This document shows positions 6,322 through 6,760 of a stretch of 6,760 nt of DNA, in pieces. Numbering within the stretch: the stretch's first letter is position 1; each line of letters begins with the position of its first letter. A program made the position numbers and the translations under genes. The stretch is from Planctomycetota bacterium. GTDB lineage: Bacteria; Planctomycetota; UBA1135; JALUZX01. Under the pieces are notes generated by a model. It worked only from the letters and a program-made list of their open reading frames with translations. It ran no database searches and was not told the DNA's origin. The stretch covers positions 1 to 6,760 of the forward strand of contig JALUZX010000641.1 in the NCBI GenBank assembly GCA_027011425.1. Direction: 5' to 3'.

Positions 6322-6729
6322 TTACTTGGAGGATTCCTTCGGGAAGAGCCGGACGAAGAGCTTCTGCGGGAAGATCCCCGATTCGAACTGGAAGGGGAGG
6401 AGGAAGTCCTCGGCCGTCCACCAGAGCGGGAAGAGGACGGGAGAGTATTCCGCGGCCGCCGTGGAGGGCCGGCTCATCTCCAGGGATGTGAGCCTGTGGA
6501 GGGCGCGCTTTTCCGGCTCGTAGCCCTTCTTGCGGATCTCGAGGGTGCGTTTCCCGGCCAGGACGGAAAGATCCAGGTCGCAGGGGGTGAAGCGTCCCGT
6601 GGGCCTTCCGTCCAGGTAGATCTCTGCGCCCGAGGGTTCCGAGAAGACCGCCACCTTTCCATGAATGGAGGGGTTGACGCATCCTCCCAGCAGGAGGGCG
6701 GGAAGAAGGAGGAAGGCCGCGCCGCGCAT
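6322..6729 (-). CDS. Small PEGA-domain lipoprotein
   Basis: The protein is 135 residues. A short hydrophobic signal (MRGAAFLLLPALLLGGC) ends in the lipobox LGGC, with Cys17 as the lipidated residue. Residue +2 is Val rather than Asp, which favours outer-membrane sorting by the enterobacterial rule. A PEGA domain follows at about 25-75: VAVFSEPSGAEIYLDG (26-41), GRFTP (45-49) and LEIRKKGYEPEKRAL (63-77). PEGA domains are beta-rich surface or periplasmic modules of unknown ligand. The last 45 residues are unusual for such a short lipoprotein, with an aromatic hydrophobic stretch (VLFPLWWTAEDFLLPFQF, 98-115) and a basic tail. ATG 6729 has no Shine-Dalgarno sequence, but a TAA lies 4 bases upstream, so it may be translated by reinitiation from an upstream gene. 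A functional link to the downstream HDOD and phosphatase genes is unproven, as 192 bases separate them. Confidence 0.82.
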   Translation of the reverse strand: MRGAAFLLLPALLLGGCVNPSIHGKVAVFSEPSGAEIYLDGRPTGRFTPCDLDLSVLAGKRTLEIRKKGYEPEKRALHRLTSLEMSRPSTAAAEYSPVLFPLWWTAEDFLLPFQFESGIFPQKLFVRLFPKESSK

Positions 6730-6733
6730 GGGA

Positions 6734-6760
6734 TTAGTTGGCCCGGCTCAGGAACTCGCC
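6734..6760 (-). CDS. Possible last codons of an upstream gene (partial)
   Basis: Reading leftward from the window edge, eight codons give GEFLSRAN and then TAA (6734-6736), ending 4 bases before the lipoprotein ATG. The tight spacing and the absence of a ribosome-binding site for the lipoprotein gene fit an operon with reinitiation. Eight codons are too few to prove that the frame is coding, and no family can be assigned. Confidence 0.3.
   Translation of the reverse strand, partial: GEFLSRAN

Noticed and set aside
6038..6682. Alternative minus-strand frame across the lipoprotein-HDOD gap, including a possible 65-residue product from about 6233
   Set aside because: It has no ribosome-binding site, runs out of frame into the well-supported HDOD gene and has no recognisable domain.
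1..6760. CRISPR arrays, tRNA or rRNA genes, insertion sequences and integrases
   Set aside because: I saw no regularly spaced repeats, cloverleaf or rRNA-like sequence, transposase motifs or long terminal inverted repeats.

Overview
The window is a high-GC (about 60% by eye) bacterial segment with two convergent gene groups. Coding sequence favours G/C at third positions and uses AGG/CGG arginine codons heavily. A lipobox-bearing lipoprotein and a FemAB protein of the PEP-CTERM/exosortase-associated type point to a Gram-negative organism. Deltaproteobacterial or Acidobacteriota-like lineages would fit this gene content, but the sequence alone does not fix the phylum.

Plus strand, 1-3385, looks like part of an envelope or exopolysaccharide gene cluster. 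It starts with the 3' end of an unidentified gene encoding a C-terminal membrane anchor (1-231). After an 86-base gap holding a hairpin between two 10-base direct repeats comes a family 2 (DPM1/GtrB/ArnC-like) membrane glycosyltransferase (318-1331). Overlapping its stop by 4 bases is the most unusual gene here (1328-3385): a 685-residue protein whose first half is a second, catalytically degenerate copy of the same glycosyltransferase fold, with its own two membrane segments, fused in frame to a complete FemAB-type acyltransferase domain. The intact enzyme and the pseudoenzyme-FemAB fusion are translationally coupled and probably work together at the inner membrane on a lipid-linked sugar or surface polymer. 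No exosortase, PEP-CTERM substrate or polymerase lies inside the window.

The convergent gap 3386-3484 holds only short inverted repeats.

Minus strand, read from 6760 down to 3485, is a probable signalling group: the last codons of a possible gene at the window edge, a small PEGA-domain lipoprotein (6729-6322), a 192-base gap with hairpins, an HDOD-domain protein (6129-5233) and a GAF-containing SpoIIE/PP2C-type serine/threonine phosphatase (5224-3485). The last two are 8 bases apart, and the phosphatase ribosome-binding site overlaps the HDOD stop codon, so they are very likely co-transcribed and coupled.

The best candidates for something under-described are the degenerate glycosyltransferase-FemAB fusion beside its intact paralogue, and the unclear translation start of the intact glycosyltransferase, where a G7 tract separates a well-placed ATG from the glycosyltransferase frame.
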